From Acheta domesticus (Eukaryota > Arthropoda > Insecta > Orthoptera > Gryllidae), in assembly GCA_031308135.1 (NCBI GenBank), contig JAHLJT010004567.1, positions 130,564,971 to 130,628,970 of the forward strand: a stretch of DNA of 64,000 bases. The letters are read 5' to 3'. The first letter of the stretch is position 1; each line of letters starts with the position of its first letter. Positions 1-11,900 of this stretch are shown one piece after another. Below the pieces are notes generated by a model. The model was not told the origin of the DNA. It did no database searches and worked only from the letters and a program-made list of their open reading frames with translations. Both the position numbers and the translations under genes were made by a program.

Positions 1-425
1 GCAAAAGAGAGCGGGGCAAAGGAGAGCGGCAAAGGAGAGCGGGGCACAGGAGAGCGGGGCACAGGAGAGCGGGGCAAAGGAGAGCGGGGCAAAGGAGGAG
101 AGCGGGGAACAGGAAGAGCGGGGCAAAGGAGAGGGGGGCAAAGGAGAGCGGGGCAAAGGAGAGTGGGTGCACAGGAGAGCGGGGCAAAGAGAGGGGGCAA
201 AGGAGAGCGGGGCAAAGGAGAGCGGGGCAAAGGAGAACGGGGCACAGGAGAGCGCGGGCACAGGAGAGCGGGGCAAAGGAGAGGGGGCAAAGGAGAGGGA
301 GCGGGGCAAGGACGAGCGGGGGCAAGGAGAGCGGGGCAAGGAGGAGCGGGCAAGGGAGCGGGGGCAAAGGAGACGGGGCAAAGGAGAGCGGGCAAAGGCG
401 AGCCGAGCAAAGGAGAGCTGGCCAT
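1..425. repeat. 15-bp GA/GC-rich minisatellite, cut by window edge
   Basis: The unit GGGGCAAAGGAGAGC repeats about 28 times with small indels (GGGGCACAGG, GGGGGCAAGG variants). Short open frames across it come from the repeat and are not genes. The array runs off the left edge, so its full length is unknown. Confidence 0.93.
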
Positions 426-1160
426 GCCAGGTCAGACCCTATAGAAAGAATGTATTCCTTCCTAAAAATTCATCTTAATTACCAATGTCTGTGAAACTTC
501 AATTGTTGTAATTTAAAATAATATGCTATATATTCTTCCAGAACAGGGGGAAATTATTTGTAGAAATTCAATTAAACGGATGATGCTAAAATAGCACTTA
601 ATCTCGCGTACTTGTAACTTACGCAATTTCTGAAAATTCAGTATCAAAGAACATCAGAGTAGCACCCTTTTTGTAAGCAGATTGGTAATAACAAGAAAAA
701 ATAAAGAAAAGCTTGTAGCCGTTTTTGAGGGGTAGAAACATCGAAACATGTTTTTAAAATCGAATTTATTTTACATAAAATAACACAATTACATGTTTGG
801 AACTTAGCTCCTCACATCCACTCCGTAGCGTGCCTATGGAGAGATCATAAAAGAGTATAAAATCTAAATCCATTTAAAATTAATTTACTCTTCAATAGGT
901 CTGCCGTAACAGGCCTAGAATGCAGGTCGCAAGTGCTCGAAATTGGATCCAGAATGAAGCTAATTTTAATTTAAAACAATGATTTTCGCGGAGTATTTGC
1001 ACGCGTCAGCTAATATTTAATAAGTGACTTGTTTATTTAAGTTACGTTGACTTTTTAGATGCAATAAGAAAATGGACACTTCGCAAGAATCCTTCCTTAA
1101 AATATCATTAGAATTCGCCTAACAATAGTTAAAAAGTTCGCGATTTTTTGTAGAAATTTA
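426..1160. other. No gene seen
   Basis: AT-rich unique-looking sequence between a minisatellite and a TTA tract. I see no long reading frame, tRNA-like box or terminal repeat. By position it would lie in the intron after the 5722-5850 exon. Confidence 0.5.
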
Positions 1161-1236
1161 TTATTACTTATTATTACTATTATTATTATTACTATATTAT
1201 TATCACTATTATTTATTTATTATTATTAGTATTATT
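1161..1236. repeat. Degenerate TTA/TAA microsatellite
   Basis: A run rich in TTATTA and ATTATT that directly abuts the 3' end of the LINE copy at 1237. It is the probable target or tail tract of that element. Confidence 0.8.
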
Positions 1237-1341
1237 TTCCATTACATCACGACTAAAGATGTTATGAGTCGGCTGAATATAAAATCTACTCCAGGTTGCA
1301 ACCAGCTACCTAAGGAGTATATCCGGTGACTATCAGTGCCT

Positions 1342-1940
1342 CTACAATACTTTACGCAAAATGTGGGATCTTCCAAATAAAGCAATTTCTTGCACTTCCC
1401 AGTCTTTTGAATTACCAGGGAGTTTAGACAAGTTCTTACTCAAATTTTGCGGAACAAATCCCAGAGCTCCGATAACTATCGGGACGACCTGTGCTTTTAC
1501 GACCCTACATTCGGCTGATCTCGATTTCCAAACTCTTGTATTTAAGACGTTTCTCTGCCTCCTTGGCAACGACGTTTTGATCGCAAGGGTACAGCAACAT
1601 CGATAAGTAACACGATATTTTCGCCAATCCCGGATAACATATACCGGTTTGTTTGCTGCTATCGTGCGATCAGTTTGAATTTAATGGTCGTACAATATCG
1701 TACACAATCCAACAGACGTCACCGGTTTCTGTGAGTGTTCGTACCACTTGGGCATGTGTTTGGAACTTCGAGGGCGGTACAGATCTGCCAGTGGAGGTAG
1801 CTACACACCCTGTCATGTCTTTTCAGGTATTCGGTCTTTGCTAGGATAGGACAAGCTGAGACAATATGATCAATGGTTTCTACTTGCTGGCAAATGCGGC
1901 ATTTATCATCTTTGGAAAATTTTGAGACCCGCTTTATCAT
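1342..1940 (-). pseudogene. Zinc finger and endonuclease end of the R4/Dong-like element
   Basis: The open stretch 1719-1940 has a CCHC finger (CRICQQVETIDHIVSAC) followed by YLKRHDRVCSYLHWQIC, the usual bridge to the restriction-like endonuclease. The stretch 1342-1569 has VVPIVIGALGFVPQNL and ends ILRKVL, the usual C-terminus. The catalytic middle is damaged by frameshifts. The same end is repeated in the copy at 6016-6820. Confidence 0.75.
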
Positions 1941-2287
1941 AATGTCGTGTTCTCAAGGCCTGATCTTGGGCAGCTATTACAATGCTTCCGATTCTGGCTT
2001 CATTCTTCCCCTTTTAAGCCACATAAATGATTGATCTTTATTGATCTGCACTTTGTCCATTCTTTTTAGGTATTGTCCGTGGAGTGGTTTGTCTCTCCAC
2101 GATTTCTTTAACATTTTTGTGTCTCACACTTCATGTTTAGCAGCATCAGAAGTTCAGTGTCTGTGTATTCGACGTGTCTTGCCTAGTTTTCTTCGCAATG
2201 CTTCTTGCTACACTAACAATGCCTCTGTTTCCTATTCTTCGGTCAGATTCATGACCTGTCTCATTAGGGGGCCATCTTGATGGCTGA

Positions 2288-2843
2288 CTACATACTTCCC
2301 CAACCCGACTTGTGCCAGGAGGCCTCAATTTGACTGAGGCCTCTTCCCCCTTCCTTACGTGACACATAAAGTCTATGTAAATCAGCTCGAGGGTGGGAAA
2401 CATGATGCATTGTAAGCAGTTTTCTTTTTTTTCGATCCATGATGCGAATTTCTTGCTCAGTCCAGTCCACTAGTCCAATACTGTATTCGGCTACAGGTAC
2501 CGCCAAACTACCTATTGCAGATATTTTATTCCTGGAATTCAGAGCGGACTGCAGGACCAGTCTCACTCTCCTATAATACTCCCTAAGAATTCTCTCTTTC
2601 ATTGTGTCGTTCAAGATGGTTTCAACATTCTTCAATGCGCAGATATTTGTAAGTTTTACCTGGCTCAAGATATTGAATCACAGTGTGCGTATCAATTTCA
2701 ATGTTCTCAGACGTTGTAAGTTTCCCTCTTTTTAAATTGATTTTTGCACGCTTGTCAAGACCAAACTTCATGCAGATGTCATTGCTAAAGTCATTCACGA
2801 CAGACAGCATTTGGGAGAGAATCGCTTCATTCTTTGCAAACAC
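2288..2843 (-). pseudogene. Reverse transcriptase thumb region of the R4/Dong-like element
   Basis: Two overlapping open stretches (2622-2843 and 2288-2668) follow the YMDD box. The first begins FAKNEAILSQMLSVVNDFS; the second holds EIRIMDRKKRKLLTMHH and RLYVSRKEGGRGLSQIE, the conserved post-polymerase motif of R2/R4-type and related LINEs. A frame change joins them near 2640. Part of the same broken open reading frame. Confidence 0.75.
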
Positions 2844-3888
2844 TTATCATCCATGTAATCATCCATGTAAAACAAATGTGATACTGGCCTTTCATCACCA
2901 TGGAGCTTAAAACCAAAGTCAGCTTGCGACAACTGTCTCGATAGTGGGATCAAACTAATGCTAAACAGCAGAGGGGATAGTGAATCTCTTTCAAAATACC
3001 CCTGTTAATCTGAATACTTCTGGTTTCTACAACTTTCTTTCCGCTGTGTATTAGTAACCTGGTACTCCACGACTTCATACTAGCCTTGCAAAATTCAATA
3101 ATTCTAGGATGAAATCGATAGATCTCCAGGGTCTTCAAAATCCAACCGTGTGGTACACTATCAAAGGCCTTTTGGTAGTCAATACAAGCCATGCTCAAAT
3201 TACGTTTGCGTTTCTTTACATCATTCAAAATGACTTTATTCAGTAGCAAGATTTCCTTACAGCCATAAGAGCCTTTACGACATCCTTTTTGTTCAGCTGG
3301 CATTAGATGATTTTTATCTAGATGTCTGTACATTTTGTCAGCTATAGCTGCAGTGATAACTTTGTACAGTACAGGCAGACAAGTAATTGGCCTGTAGTTC
3401 TTCGCCAAAGAGCTGTCTCCCGCTTTGAGTAGCAAATACGTGATGCCGCGTGTGAGCCATTCCGGGAGTTCCTATGGGTTTTCAAATATTTTATTAACAG
3501 CCTTTGCTAGATGAGAATGTATTGCTGTTAATTTCTTAATCCAATAAATCTGGATCTTATCAATACCAGGGGACTTCCAGTTTCCCATGTTTTTAATTGC
3601 TTGGAAGAGGTCCTCTTCCGAGAATTGGTGAACATCTTCCACTCTTTCTACAAGTTCATCGGCAACATCAACTTCAGATTGAATCCAAGATGCGTCTTTG
3701 TTGTAGGATCTGGTCTCCTCCCAGATTACTGCCCAAAATGCTTCGACGTCATCTTTTGAAGGAGTAACAGCTTTGCCATTCGGTTTTTGAGTCAGATTGC
3801 GATAGAATCTCTTCGCGTCTGTTTCAAACAACCGGTTCTGTACACGGAAATCTATTCTACGATTGTAACGTCTAATTCTTTGAGCCAA
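2844..3888 (-). pseudogene. Reverse transcriptase domain of the R4/Dong-like element, frameshifted
   Basis: Two open stretches (3472-3888 and 2950-3435) and a short third piece carry reverse transcriptase motifs in order: NWKSPGIDKIQIYW, NYRPITCLPVLYKVITA, GCRKGSYGCKEILLL, the motif A core IDYQKAFDSVPHGW, then GDSLSPLLFSISLIPLS and FYMDD. Frames change near 3440-3470, near 2990 and after the YMDD box. The enzyme would copy element RNA at a nicked target; this copy is dead. The YMDD box is present twice in tandem (see 2846-2869). Confidence 0.85.
2846..2869 (-). repeat. 12-bp tandem duplication of the YMDD codons
   Basis: The 12-mer ATCATCCATGTA occurs twice in a row on the plus strand. Read on the minus strand it gives YMDDYMDD where the family has a single YMDD, so it is a local tandem duplication at the polymerase active site. 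Confidence 0.85.
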
Positions 3889-4702
3889 TGCTTGAATTTT
3901 GCTCTTTCAGCTTCTCAACTACCATTAGCCTGCTGGTGTCATTTTCAATTTGGTATTTTTGTTCAACATTGCATATTTTCCGTTGAACTTTAGAGGTGTG
4001 CATTGATTTAGAAGATGCCTCAGCTAAGAGTGATATTTTGCGCCGGGTGTCGGCTATCCGTGTCATAATTCTGTTCATCCATGGGGGTACAGAGCTGTTT
4101 ACTCTGTTTTGCTGTCGGCCGTCGGTGTTCTTGGCTGGCCCCAAAATTATCTGAGATACTAGATATCCAGTTGCATATATGATGTGATTGATTTCAGTGA
4201 TATCTAGATCTCTGGCTGGGGTCTCGACCACCTCATTTAAGACAGAATTCACTGTTTCTATCACTCTTTTAGATTTGGCATTTTCGTATATTCTCCTCAA
4301 CTGTTCACGAGATTCAAATGGAAGTTGACTAACTCTTTCTATCTCGCGCCGAAGGATATTTCGCATTATGTCCTTATCGTGTAATTCATTGCCAGATGAA
4401 TTTTCACCACTGACGTGTGTTTCATTGGAAAGAGATGAACCTTCCACGGGATCATCATTTTCAAGTTCTACATGTTCGTCATGTGGATTGTTCGAGCGAA
4501 GTACATACTCCGCATTTCTCTCAATGTCAGCAAGTTGTTCTGCTGTGAATTTTCCACTGCTGAGTATGTATCGTCGTTGACTGGCAAGCTTCTTTGTGTC
4601 TAGGGTAGGTCTCATATCTGGGTTCCGCTCTCTCCATACCTTGAAAACTTCTATTTCTGAGCCCCCCTTTTTCGCTTTTGCATAGTAAAAGCAACACATC
4701 AC
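3872..4702 (-). pseudogene. N-terminal part of the R4/Dong-like polyprotein
   Basis: A 276-residue open stretch just upstream of the reverse transcriptase in the same element. It is rich in charged residues and has no domain I can name with certainty; the stretch around RPTLDTKKLASQRRYIL resembles the linker between N-terminal DNA-binding fingers and the polymerase in this group. It ends by running out of frame at about 3880, where the next segment continues in another frame. The real start is unclear: the leader 4703-5263 has no long frame on this strand, so a missing or frameshifted first part is likely. Confidence 0.6.
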
Positions 4703-5263
4703 CTCCTTTAATTCATTGCGGGTTCATCTCTGACGATGGCTTCGAGCTACTCCCGGCTCTGGGTACCTGGGACTAACATCCGTGGGATGGCCAGATGTCG
4801 ACAAGGTGACATTAGCTCGGTTTCTGAGCAGGTATGGGACATTGGTAGAACAAGGCACGTTAAGATTCATTACATTTCTTGTTCTATCCATTTTGCTCAT
4901 TGGTTTGAACTGAAGATTCCCAGGACGCAAGTTCGAGTTCACAGATCACACTTAACCCTCGGGTTGTTTCCTGCCATCCGTTACTGCGACCCACAGTGGC
5001 CTCGGGGCATCCCCCCGCAGGGCCCAGCAAGGGGTCCCTCCGGTCGCCAGTCGGCATTACTAAACCCTACGGGATTTTCACTGACTGCTGAAGGCAGCCT
5101 CCTTCGCTGGCTAGTGCAAGGTTCGGGCCTCCACTCTAATCAGTGGCCTGGGTGCCAACCCAGTTTCTCTCCTGTACCCTTTATGGGCCGACAACAGGAA
5201 GTCCAAAGGTTCATGACCCTTCCCTCTCTACTTACTTCCCACTCTCCTCAAAATGGAGTACTT

Positions 5264-5264
5264 C

Positions 5265-5295
<31 letters not shown>
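5264..5295. repeat. TTA microsatellite between two LINE copies
   Basis: About eleven TTA units separate the 5' end of the long LINE copy from a 3'-end fragment of the same family. Confidence 0.9.
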
Positions 5296-5298
<3 letters not shown>

Positions 5299-5380
5299 CA
5301 TTACATCATGACTAAAAATGTTATGAGTCGGCTGAATATAAAATCTACTCCAGGCTGCAACCAGCTACCTAAGGAGCAGG
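5296..5380 (-). mobile_element. 3'-end fragment of the same R4/Dong-like LINE
   Basis: An 85-bp sequence nearly identical to 1237-1312 and also to 6016-6095, with TTA repeats on both sides. It is a severely 5'-truncated insertion; only the last part of the 3' region remains. Confidence 0.85.

Positions 5381-5434
<54 letters not shown>
5381..5434. repeat. Pure TTA microsatellite, 18 units
   Basis: Fifty-four bases of uninterrupted ATT/TTA repeat next to the 85-bp LINE fragment. Its purity suggests it is young or still expanding. Confidence 0.95.
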
Positions 5435-5474
5435 GGGACGCCAAGAGAGACTTTTTCCACAGATTGCAACATTG

Positions 5475-5700
5475 AGGGCTCCACTCGCATCTTGCGAGGG
5501 TGTAAGAGGTGCGTGTAAGTTTGTGAAGGGTGACATGCGAGGGTGTGAGGGGCGGTGTGTAAGGGCGTGAAGCATGATGTGTAAGGGGCGTCGTGTGAAG
5601 GTGCGAGGGGTGTAGTGTGGGGGTGTGAGGAGTGTAGTATGAGGGTGTGAAGGGTGTCCTCTGAGGGCACGAGGGGCGTCGTGCGAGAGTGTGAGGGGGG
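5475..5700. repeat. Degenerate GAGGGTGTG-rich minisatellite
   Basis: Imperfect units of roughly 20-25 bp built on GAGGGTGTGAGGGG. It lies just downstream of the exon at 5722-5850 on the minus strand, so within the first bases of that intron. Open frames crossing it are repeat artefacts. Confidence 0.75.
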
Positions 5701-5721
5701 ATGTCACGAGAGGGCACGTAC

Positions 5722-5850
5722 GCGATGATGTGGCGCAGGGAGTCCTGCAGGGTGCGCAGCTCGCGCACGGCGTGCAGCATGTAGGCGAAGTACTCGGTGG
5801 CCGTGGCCGGGTCGGGCACGCGCCGCTCGTTGCTGTAGATGTCGGAGCGC
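5722..5850 (-). CDS. Exon 5 seen of NIT-domain receptor (membrane-proximal helix)
   Basis: A 129-nt exon with acceptor TGTGCGCAG at 5851 and donor GTACGT starting at 5721; a second possible donor (GTGCCC) four bases further would give 133 nt. It starts with one base that completes the TG left by the exon at 19039-19290, giving a tryptophan. The product begins RSDIYSNERRVPDPATA and holds TEYFAYMLHAVRELRTLQ, an amphipathic helix that fits the segment between a NIT domain and the membrane span of receptor guanylate cyclases. Nearly every third codon base is G or C. No following exon is found between here and the left edge, so the membrane and catalytic parts are outside the window. The exon itself is firm; the family call rests on the joined exons. 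Confidence 0.75.
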
Positions 5851-6015
5851 CTGCGCACACAGTCACATATCAGAGGCGCAGCGTTGAATCGAAGTTGGGA
5901 AGCAGGGTTAACGTTTTCTTTAGTTGACAAAAATTACAAAATGGAAAAAATAATCTGATATGAAGTGAAATAATTGTTATTAATTATTGTAATTTATTCT
6001 TATTCTTATTATTAT

Positions 6016-6820
6016 TCCTCTATATCACGACTAAAGATGTTATGTGTCAGCTGAGTATTAAATCTATTCCAGGTTGCAATCTTCTACCTAAGGAGCAGAT
6101 TGGGAATGTCGGTGCCTCTACAATACTTTGCGCAAAATGTGGGCTGTTCCAAATAAAGCGATTTCTTGCATTCCCAGTCTTTTGAATTGCCTGGGAGTTT
6201 AGACAAGTTCTTACACAAATTTTGCGGAACAAATCCCAGAGCTCCGATAACTATCGGTACGGGCTGTGCTTTTACACCCCACATTCGGTAGATCTCGATT
6301 TCCAAACTCTTGTATTTAAGACGTTTCTCTGCCTCCTTGGTAACGACGTTTTGATCGCAAAGTACAGACAAAGTAAACACAATTTTTTCTCCATATCCCG
6401 GATAACTATATCCAGTTTGTTTGCCGCTATCGTGCGATCAGTTTGGATTTGTTGGTCATACAATATTGTACGCTATCCAACAGACGTCACCGGTTTTGTG
6501 AGTGTTTGTAACATTTGGGGCATATGTTCGGATCTTCGAGGGCGGTACAGATCTGCCAGTGGAGGTAGCTACACACCCTGTCATGTCTTTTCAAGTAATC
6601 GATTTTTGCTAGAATTGGACAAGCTGGGACAATATGCTCAATTGTTTCTACGTGTTCCTGGCAAATGAGGTATTTATAATATTGGGAAATTTTGAGAACC
6701 TCTTTATCATAACGTCGTGTTCTCAACGCCTGACTTGGGTAGCTATTATAAGTGCTTCCGATTCTGGCTTCATTTTTCCTCTTTTAAGGCAAATAAATGA
6801 TTGATCTTTATTGATCTGTG
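6016..6820 (-). mobile_element. 5'-truncated R4/Dong-like LINE copy (3' end only)
   Basis: Closely similar along its whole length to 1237-2050. It keeps the zinc finger (CQEHVETIEHIVPACPIL) and a better preserved endonuclease end, including DQNVVTKEAEKRLKYKSLEIE and PVPIVIGALG. The 3' end abuts TTATTATTA at 6001-6015 and the truncated 5' end abuts a TTA tract at 6827-6851. It lies in the intron between the exons at 19039 and 5850. Confidence 0.85.
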
Positions 6821-8265
6821 TGATTGTATTATTATTATTAATATTATTATAAATATCGTAAAGGCCTTGTTGAAAATCTAAATAACTTCTGGATGGATTC
6901 GTATAATCAAATTTGAAAGTTGATTTAGCATTTACGTCATATTTTTCATATTTGTTTAGTTCATCTAAGAACATTATTTACCAATAAAGGTATTTGTCAA
7001 AAATGCATGTTGCAGACAAACCTGTAAACACGCTCTGATGGCTTCTCAATGAAATGCGGAGTCAACATAGTTCCGGATGTAGCGACCACTACTGGATGTG
7101 CGGAAAACTGTACTAAAATTCTATTTCCGTTTTCGAAGTACATGTGCACTTGAATGAAAAAATCACTAACGTCATAGTGTGTAAGGTAAATTTGTAATGG
7201 AGTGTTTCACAGTATTGTAAATATATGAATTTCTGTGCGAATTATTCATTTGGAGCGGAGAGAGAGATTGCAGTAATACAAATTTGACTTCAAAACCCAT
7301 ATTCTTATTCATCGATGCCGGTATTTAGCAAATTTTGATGTTCTATTCAAATGAAACAGCTATTTTGCATATGTTGAGTTAGAATAATATACTATACAAA
7401 CGATTACAAAGTTTGTGGTTCTCACTTCTAACCATTTAATTACATAAATTATAATCTTCGTGCATCCTGTCACCCTGCAATTCGTATATAACGTTTAAAC
7501 ACCCTGCATGCCGTTAATGAAAAATATTTCAATTAAAAGTTCTCTCACTACTTGCAATTATCCTGATTAACATAAAAATTCAATAAATATAGGACAACGA
7601 CTCCACTCCACTTTTTTCTAACGATGCTCGACTAGATCGATTAATGTTTGTGGGTCGAACAATATTCCTTCACAATCATTGATCCATCAATATGTAACTA
7701 TTGAAGAATTCAGTCAATTCCCAAATTCCACTTCTTTACGCTGAACAATTTCAAACCACTTTCGTCACCCCTCATACTTGTTTATAAGCGGAACACTAGC
7801 TACAAGAACAACAAAATCTTATTATCTCGGCGCCTCTTCTTGTAAATCTAACAGCACTGCGCACACCGCCTCTCCTCCAATATGCGATATACACATTATC
7901 ATTTCATGCTGTATTGTTCCTCCAAGGACTGTTTCCCAATAAAGTAATATAAACTCATATTTTATTCTAAACATCGTTTTTAGTATTCTCCTAAATTTTT
8001 AATATTTCATATTTAACCTTTATATTTTCACATCAATCTTCGCAATATTTAGTTATTTTGGCTTATTCTACTTGCTTAAAGTTATAATGTGTATTATTTT
8101 AATATACATGAATAATTCTAATATTTTAAACGTTATTTAAATTTTATTTTATTTTTATATTATTGTGAAAATTCAATAAGTCTCATAAAATTTAAGGAGG
8201 GAAATTCATCCTAAGACACGCCTTTCAATATCATCTTCATCATTATCACCGTCATTATTACTCTA
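6821..8265. other. No gene seen; short TTA tract at its start
   Basis: After a TTA/ATA tract to about 6851, the sequence is AT-rich and unique-looking. I found no reading frame of interest, no terminal repeats and no tRNA-like boxes. Confidence 0.5.
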
Positions 8266-8269
8266 AGGA

Positions 8270-8460
8270 GCTGGCTTCTGTGAGCGTTCTTTATGGAGTA
8301 TGAATCAGCAAGCTACCTTTCCGGCTATGGGTTCCAGAGTTCAAGTCCCCTTCCTCACCCTGAATACGTTAATGGAACTACGTGACCAACGAGATATACA
8401 GGCCTGGGTGCTAGACTCCATGTTTCGATGTCCCGGCCAATATTTCTAATCAATCATGAG
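8270..8460 (+). mobile_element. Possible tRNA-derived SINE remnant
   Basis: The segment has a B-box-like GAGTTCAAGTCCCC at about 8335 within a sequence otherwise unlike its neighbours. A good A box is not evident upstream and there is no second copy in the window, so this is a weak call. Confidence 0.25.
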
Positions 8461-8773
8461 GGAACAAAGAAATTTATTTGCGAGAAATACGATTCCGAAA
8501 TGATTGCCATTTCCACGAATATGATATTCCCCGAGATCAAACGTCCAAATGTTGGCTGTCAGCTGTCATCGACGATTTTCGTTCTATTGAAACGAACTTT
8601 CCCCGCACCGCTCAGGAAAATTCTACAGAAATGTCGTGGTTGGTCATTTATTTAGTGGTAAATCGTTATATTTAGGAGAGTATGAAATGCGTGAGACGAT
8701 TGATGTACAATAGAGATTGAGAGTTTTGTCAAGACCGATAAGTCAAAACAAAATCTGTACAGTATTTTGCACA

Positions 8774-8945
8774 CAGAGGCGTATCTAGGCATTCAGGCGC
8801 TCGTGGCAAGTATCGAATTTTCGCACCCGACTGGATGCTTCAAATGAGAGTTGTTGTTATTTGTTCAAGTGGGTACACTGTAAATAGCGCCCTTAGTCAG
8901 TGGCGCCCATGGCACGTGCCATGCCATACCGTAAATACGCCTCTG
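8774..8945. mobile_element. Short hAT-like MITE, old
   Basis: A 172-bp element with inverted ends CAGAGGCGTAT and ATACGCCTCTG. The flanking 8-mers TTTGCACA and CTTACACA match at six of eight positions, as expected for an aged hAT target duplication. It contains no coding sequence. Confidence 0.65.
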
Positions 8946-8953
8946 CTTACACA

Positions 8954-11900
8954 ACAGTATCTTGCCACAAACAATAATTTCACTGAAGAAATAAATAACA
9001 TTTTCTCCACGGTCGTGTAATATATTTTATTACACGAGGAATCTAAACTTTCAATTGCAAGGTTGGAAAATAAACCCACGATGCATTAGGCGAGAGGATT
9101 AACCAGGTGAGCGAATAAAAAGCGTTGATTTCGCCATTAATACCTTGTTTTATTTAATTTCTACGTTGAAATTATTACAAATACAATTTTCTTGCCTAAC
9201 TGGAGGAGTAATGGAGTATAGATGATGGTAAATTGGCTATCATAGTACGTATAGTAATTATTAAATACGTACCAGTAATTATTAAATGCTCGTGCAAAAG
9301 GTCACGGCGAATATTTAGAATGAAAAGTTCATGCGAATTGCAATTTCAAAATTATTATGAATGAAAATATAAATATAAAACTTGTGTATGAAGTTGAGTT
9401 CAAGACCCTAAAAACGTCAGTGTGTTTGCTTAGAAATGGTATATAACCTACCAAAATGCAATAATTTGTATCAGGACTGGAAAAAAAGAACCTTCTTACG
9501 AGAAACCGAGAAAGACGTAGAATAAATAATTTTATTATTGCTTTTATAGAATCCTTTCTATTATTCATTCCGATAAGGTGAGCTTCCACAGATGATGATT
9601 GTTGTTATTACTTTAGTTGTCAAAGTTCATGTGCCTTTTTTACTAGAAATACCTACATACATGGTGACTCAGTAAATATTACAAACTTCTAGGAGATGTA
9701 GAGGGTCGAAAATGGTAAATTTTTGCTAATGAACATGTAGGGGAAATTTCATATAACGTAATTATATGCATATAATACATGTGGCCTTTGACGCTGATTT
9801 TGAAGCAATATTGTGAACATAGATGTTAGGCAGGCCTCGTTCTAATGCAGTCAACGGTATTTTATGTCGAACAAGTTTGGCAAAAATCAGAAGTGACATA
9901 CATAAATGCATATAACTCCATAATATGCAATTTTCCAATTTACGTTCATTTGAAGAAAGTGATTAATTTACTGACGCATCTACTTGCCCTAGACGTAAAT
10001 AATTCTGATACATCTTGTATACTCGTAAGATGAATTGTTCTAATGTTTTTCTATATTACTGCGTTTCAATTTCGTAATAATAAAATAGATAATCAAAGGT
10101 TTCTAAAATCTAAATACGAATATTCACTTTTTTTACTTTAATTTGCGTGAATAACACTTGTAACGGCCATACAAATGAATCTTCGTTTACACATGTCGTT
10201 GCTAAGAAGTTAAAAGAATGTATATCACATGAAATTAATTAAACATGCTTGTTTTATGAACCTTGAAATGTTTTCATTTATAATCTTCATGGTTTCTTTG
10301 AAACGCAGCGTCACACATCTTTGTGAATGATTTTACAACAAAGATTGTGGTCTGTAATCGAATGTAATCAAATGTAAAGAAAGTATGCCTAGCGTATTGT
10401 TAGTAAACAAATTTCATCATTAAAAAATGTTACAACTAGGTAAACCCTTGCGATTCCATAGCACAAAAGGAACAATTGTAGAAGAGTCATAGCTGAAAAC
10501 TAAATCATTTGCATAAAGAAAATAGTTATTTTGTATACGGGAAATAGAAAACCCCAAATATATTGTTACGCGATGTTCAGTACTTATTCTCCAAGACTAA
10601 TGAAATTAGAGAGGTTAACAAATTTAGGAACAAGACAATGACAATAAATTACAGTAAATTTGCCTAAAATTGCCAAAATATTTAAGTTTAGACAATTTGC
10701 GAAGAAATGGAAGAGCTAAGAAGTTGAAAATATGCATTTAGAAACATTGTAATATTATCAACGAGGTTTCAAGTTTTTTCAGAAACTATTATCTTAAAGC
10801 CTGGAATATGTTTTTAATACTAATTTTTTTCGGTGACTTAGCTGATATTTTTTACTATGTATTATTTTATGAAAAACTGACTTTAATTTCATTGAATATA
10901 TCAAACAAAGGTTGTGCAAGTAGGGTTGTCGTGCGTCCCGATTACTCGGGAATGCCTCTTTTTACCCGGTGTCTCAATTTGTCTCGGTGTCTCAATTTGT
11001 CCCGGTGTCCCAAGAACACTTTGGTGGGGGCGAACCCGATTTTTGAAAGTAGTTTGAAGAGTCGATTAAACACAAAGCTGTGAAAATATTTCTGGCTAAT
11101 TTTGAAGCTTGAAGATGATGAGAATAATGAAGATATGGTAACTAAACAAACAGATACTAGATTCTGTACAGGATGAAACATTAGAAATAATATCCCACTT
11201 ATACATACGAAAAAGCTCTCAGTAAACCCGAAATTAACCCAAAAGTTGTGTTGCATTTTGCAAAGACAACTGCGGTACAAATTTTGATAGACTAAAACGT
11301 AACGGTGATGATAAATTCTTTCACTAAAGAGAAAATTCGAAAGGATTAGGAAGGAGTGGGCTGTCCAACCAACATTTTTGCAACACTATTTCATTTCCTG
11401 TAGGCATCTTTGCGGTATTTGTTGCGGTAATTTTAGAGACGATTTTTATTATCTTTCAGTTTTCACAAAAGGCAACGCTAAATGTACTGAGTTTTGTGAA
11501 TTTCTTGATATTTGTTGCAGATAACGTCCGTCTCAAAGACTTGACAGCTGTGTTAATGTATGCATTGGAAAAAATCTTATACACGTGCGAAGAAGTTAGA
11601 TTTCGTAAGTTCGATTTCTTATCACAAGAAAAGCCACCCAAAGATTCTAGAGAATTTTTCTCCAATCCTCTATCTGAAGTTATTTTTGGTTTCTCAATCT
11701 TCAGTTGAGTTTATTGTGCAAACACATTAAGAAAGTTGGGAGCAGTGACATTCTATGAAGGAAGTGAAATTTATAGTTGAAAACACATGTTCGTACAAGA
11801 GAGTTGTGTGAATTTCATAATTGCATTGGTGTCGTGCATTGGTGCTTGGGAGGTTACGTTTTAACGCAGTCAATGAGATTACATGTACCAGCCGCATTTG

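Larger units (their letters stand above)
1237..5263 (-). mobile_element. R4/Dong-like non-LTR retrotransposon, near full length, decayed
   Basis: About 4.0 kb read on the minus strand, lying between two TTA/TAA tracts (1161-1236 and 5264-5295). It holds, in order, a 5' leader, an N-terminal segment, a reverse transcriptase, a thumb region, a CCHC-type zinc finger and the C-terminal part of a restriction-like endonuclease with the typical VVPIVIGALG stretch. That order, with the endonuclease last, is the R2/R4 group plan. Dong of Bombyx, in the R4 clade, is known to sit in TAA repeats, which fits all three copies here. Several frameshifts break the reading frame, so the copy cannot encode an intact protein. 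Assignment to R4/Dong rather than another endonuclease-last clade is inference. Confidence 0.8.
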
